From: Moringa oleifera
Taxonomy: Eukaryota > Streptophyta > Magnoliopsida > Brassicales > Moringaceae
Length of the DNA stretch: 64,000 nt
Direction: 5' to 3'
Assembly (NCBI GenBank): GCA_021397835.1
Contig: JAJFZO010000256.1
Location: 2,898,501 to 2,962,500 of the forward strand
Below are positions 62,101 to 64,000 of this stretch, piece by piece. Position 1 is the first letter of the stretch, and every line of letters starts with the position of its first letter. The notes beneath the pieces are model-generated. The model had not been told where the DNA came from. It was given only the letters and a program-made list of their open reading frames with translations, and did no database searches. The translations under genes and the position numbers were made by a program.

Positions 62101-63684
62101 ATTGCTTGCTGATCTTCATGCAGATGGTTAGTAATGATCTTAGGAGATATTTGATTTCATTTTCTATAACTGATTTAGCATTTCAAGAGGAGTGCTTTGG
62201 ACGTTACCCTCATTGAGTGCAGGGTATCTAATGCAGTTTTAAGGGAGTCATTATTTGATAAATTGGAAAACAGTACTACAAGGATCAACAATTAGTGTGC
62301 CATTATTATACTATTATATATTTAATTTTGTAAGAAATTGACTTTCAATATTTGCAAAGTTATCATGAATGCACAATCTGACCACACTGAGCTCCATGGT
62401 CTATGATTAGTGCGCTGTTTTTAGAATATTAAGTCGTAATCATTTATGACACAATAGCTACTTTCTTCTCAGGTACTATTGCATTTCTTAGGAGTATATC
62501 ACTTGAAGCTGTTGGGCTTGGGGTTCATTTGGCTGCAAGGTTTCATGACATTTTGCTTGAGGCAGAATACTTTGTTTCAAGTATTCCTCCGTCTCTATCA
62601 TTGCCTGCTTCCAGAACAAATGCAAATGTAATGTATAATCAGCCAAAAAATGCCCAAGAAGGAATCCATCAGGTAAATGCTTTGACATGCCTTGTAAGTC
62701 TCATACTAGTGCTTTGTATGTGTGTGTTTTGCATAAACTACCTTGGTTTGAGCATGAATTTGTGAAGATGAAAATGTGATACTGTCTTTTTTTTTTTTTT
62801 TTGTTTATTCCTCTTTTTATGCCTAAGTGGCTCAGTTGTCCCCTTTTATTTGAAGCAGTCTGCTAACCTGGAATTGTGTAGGTGGCTAAGGGATGAGATT
62901 GGGGCAGCCAAACAGATCCTTCTGTTTATTTCATGGTTACATGCAGATGAAAGATCTTAGCTTGTTGAAAGAGAAGAGAAAAAAGAGAAGAGGGCTGACA
63001 GGGGCGGGGGGGGGGAAAGATGGGAGGGGCGTAAAATGGAAGGGAAGGAATGGGGATAGGAAAAACAATCTTCCGTACTTTTTTAGATTTAAGGATCTTC
63101 TTTCCAAAATCTTGAATTCTTCTTCACTATTCTTTTTCATCATGAGATTCTTTGGCATGTCAAGATCTATGCATCTGACTTTGGACTGATAATCAATTTA
63201 TCTGTTAGAGTATAAACCAAGGGTATTGATGTTCTTGAGTTTCAGGCTTATGAGAGTATCAGTGATGGACTGGGAAAATCTGCATCTGCTTTAGTTCGGA
63301 CACCCTTGAAGAGATACCAGCGCGGGGCTAGTGCTGGATCTGCTTTGGCAACTGCTGTTCGAGCAGTTCCAACAGCTGCTGTTGCCCCTCTTTCTGCTTG
63401 TGTAAATGCTGTACATTGTGCTGTTCTTGGCCTCAGAAACAGGTTATATGTGGGTTTAGGTATTTGTTGTTATTTTTTGATAAATTAAGTTTTAAAATAT
63501 GTAGAATTAAAAAGCTATCTTTGTCTATTATGCTTGCAGCCTTGATCCTGAGCGTAAGAAAGAGTCCATGGAAAAGTATTTGGGTCCAATGAGCCATGAA
63601 TCAGAATCAATCAATGATAAAGATTATGGTAATATCCGCCAGGAGTTACGTTTGCAGTTCTCTCTTGCTCATCAGTTACCTTGA
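50139..63684 (+). CDS. ATG2: Autophagy-related protein 2 (ATG2), 2006 aa, 13 exons
   Basis: Exons: 50139-50345, 51522-52627, 52882-53030, 53555-53703, 53801-56992, 57086-57198, 58766-58973, 59611-59724, 59806-59913, 60027-60159, 62473-62672, 63246-63442 and 63540-63684. The sum is 6021 nt, phases close. The N-terminus is the chorein domain ([43 protein letters not shown]) shared by ATG2 and VPS13 lipid-transfer proteins. Exon 5 is a single 3.2-kb exon. Near the C-terminus are [36 protein letters not shown] and the conserved helix region [21 protein letters not shown]2 moves lipid into the growing autophagosome with ATG9 and ATG18-family partners. The final exon reads to HQLP-stop; alternative splicing at a GT in it (63628) could change the last ~20 residues. 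Plant ATG2 is usually about 1900-2000 aa, so this is full length. Confidence 0.92.
57947..57982. repeat. 18-bp tandem duplication in ATG2 intron 6
   Basis: The unit gggttaaatcaaggatag occurs twice in succession. It is short and probably neutral. Confidence 0.8.
60184..60426. repeat. 103-bp perfect tandem duplication plus microsatellite in ATG2 intron 10
   Basis: The segment starting ttttatgtacatac at 60184 repeats at 60287 with no difference seen over about 100 bp. It is followed at about 60387-60426 by an alternating purine-pyrimidine tract (tgtgtatgtgtgtgcgcgtg...), a possible Z-DNA-forming sequence. Confidence 0.9.
61051..61598. mobile_element. Non-autonomous hAT-type MITE (548 bp) in ATG2 intron 10
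   Basis: The element starts TAGACCTGACC and ends GGTCAGGTCTA, an 11-bp perfect terminal inverted repeat. It is flanked by an identical 8-bp duplication CTGTTAAG at 61043-61050 and 61599-61606. The ends are packed with ACCGAACCG/CGGTTCGG-like subterminal repeats around an AT-rich core (about 61250-61440). There is no coding capacity. An 8-bp target duplication with this structure is diagnostic of the hAT superfamily. The perfect duplication suggests a fairly recent insertion. Confidence 0.92.
62991..63029 (+). other. G-quadruplex-type motif in ATG2 intron 11
   Basis: A run agggctgacaggggcg followed by about ten Gs, then gatgggaggggcg, on the coding strand. At least four G-tracts with short loops are present. 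Confidence 0.55.
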
Positions 63685-64000
63685 ATGAGAATTTGACATT
63701 TCTTTCCTCTTTCTAATTTTGTTGGCAAGAAGAGTGAAGCATGACTGACTTATTTAAAGCTGCTTTCACCAGGAAGAAAGGGGGATTAATTGAGATCTCT
63801 TGATACAGGAATCTTTGTAGATCTTTCTTTGCTGCCACAGTTGACTCTGTCTAACTTGTAAGTTCAACCTCTTTCCATTGTTTCCCCACAAAACTGCTGA
63901 AGAAAAAAGGTAAAAATTCATACATAATATACTTCATCTGGGCAAAAGAGAAACAACACTTCCTTTACTGTCTTAATTGATTTTGCCATTAGTGGTATCA
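63685..64000 (+). other. Probable 3' UTR of ATG2, running to the window edge
   Basis: There is no further reading frame with ATG2-like content. If the last exon is alternatively spliced, an additional short coding exon could lie here. Polyadenylation could not be placed. Confidence 0.45.

Overview
The window is nuclear DNA from a flowering plant, most likely a woody eudicot. The evidence is intron-rich genes with GT..AG junctions, AT-rich intergenic DNA, a hAT-type MITE, a plant-style LTR-retrotransposon remnant with a tRNA-iMet-like primer site, and protein families typical of plants. I cannot fix the species. No rRNA, tRNA or CRISPR was seen.

Layout: (1) 1-1727 is AT-rich intergenic DNA and the promoter/leader of a DUF829/TMEM53-like alpha/beta-hydrolase gene (1728-5602, +, 7 exons, 404 aa). 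(2) 7216-31366 is a cluster of B3-domain (Os01g0234100/At3g19184-like) genes and remnants. It holds three apparently intact + strand copies: A at 8207-10057, B at 10893-14510 and C at 16493-19972. Copy D (21045-23921, -) is badly broken. Copy E (29551-31366, +) has one frameshift. Two fragments of the 3' end of copy A lie at 15427-15694 (+) and 24661-24784 (-). (3) 32025-43581 (-) is an 18-exon gene for an SDR-MDR fusion oxidoreductase of 629 aa (Arabidopsis NQR-like). (4) 43582-50138 is very AT-rich and holds tandem repeats and an LTR-like remnant with a TATA box and PBS. (5) 50139-63684 (+) is a complete 13-exon ATG2 gene (2006 aa), carrying a hAT MITE with a perfect 8-bp target duplication in intron 10.

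The most notable feature is the structure of the B3 cluster. A block made of the 3' end of copy A, an intergenic region and a complete B-type gene occurs three times, twice directly and once inverted. The last two blocks form a large tail-to-tail inverted repeat (about 15235-20250 against 20755-24965) around a ~500-bp AT-rich spacer. Read-through of gene C into the inverted pseudogene D would make a long hairpin RNA matching the intact B3 paralogues. That makes it a candidate small-RNA-producing locus, similar in shape to rice Lgc1, Arabidopsis PAI and soybean CHS inverted repeats. This is inferred from structure only.

In Arabidopsis a B3 gene (At3g19184) and ATG2 (At3g19190) lie side by side, so the B3-ATG2 proximity here may be conserved synteny. 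All gene models were assembled by hand from reading frames, splice junctions and comparison between paralogues; every splice phase was checked to close.
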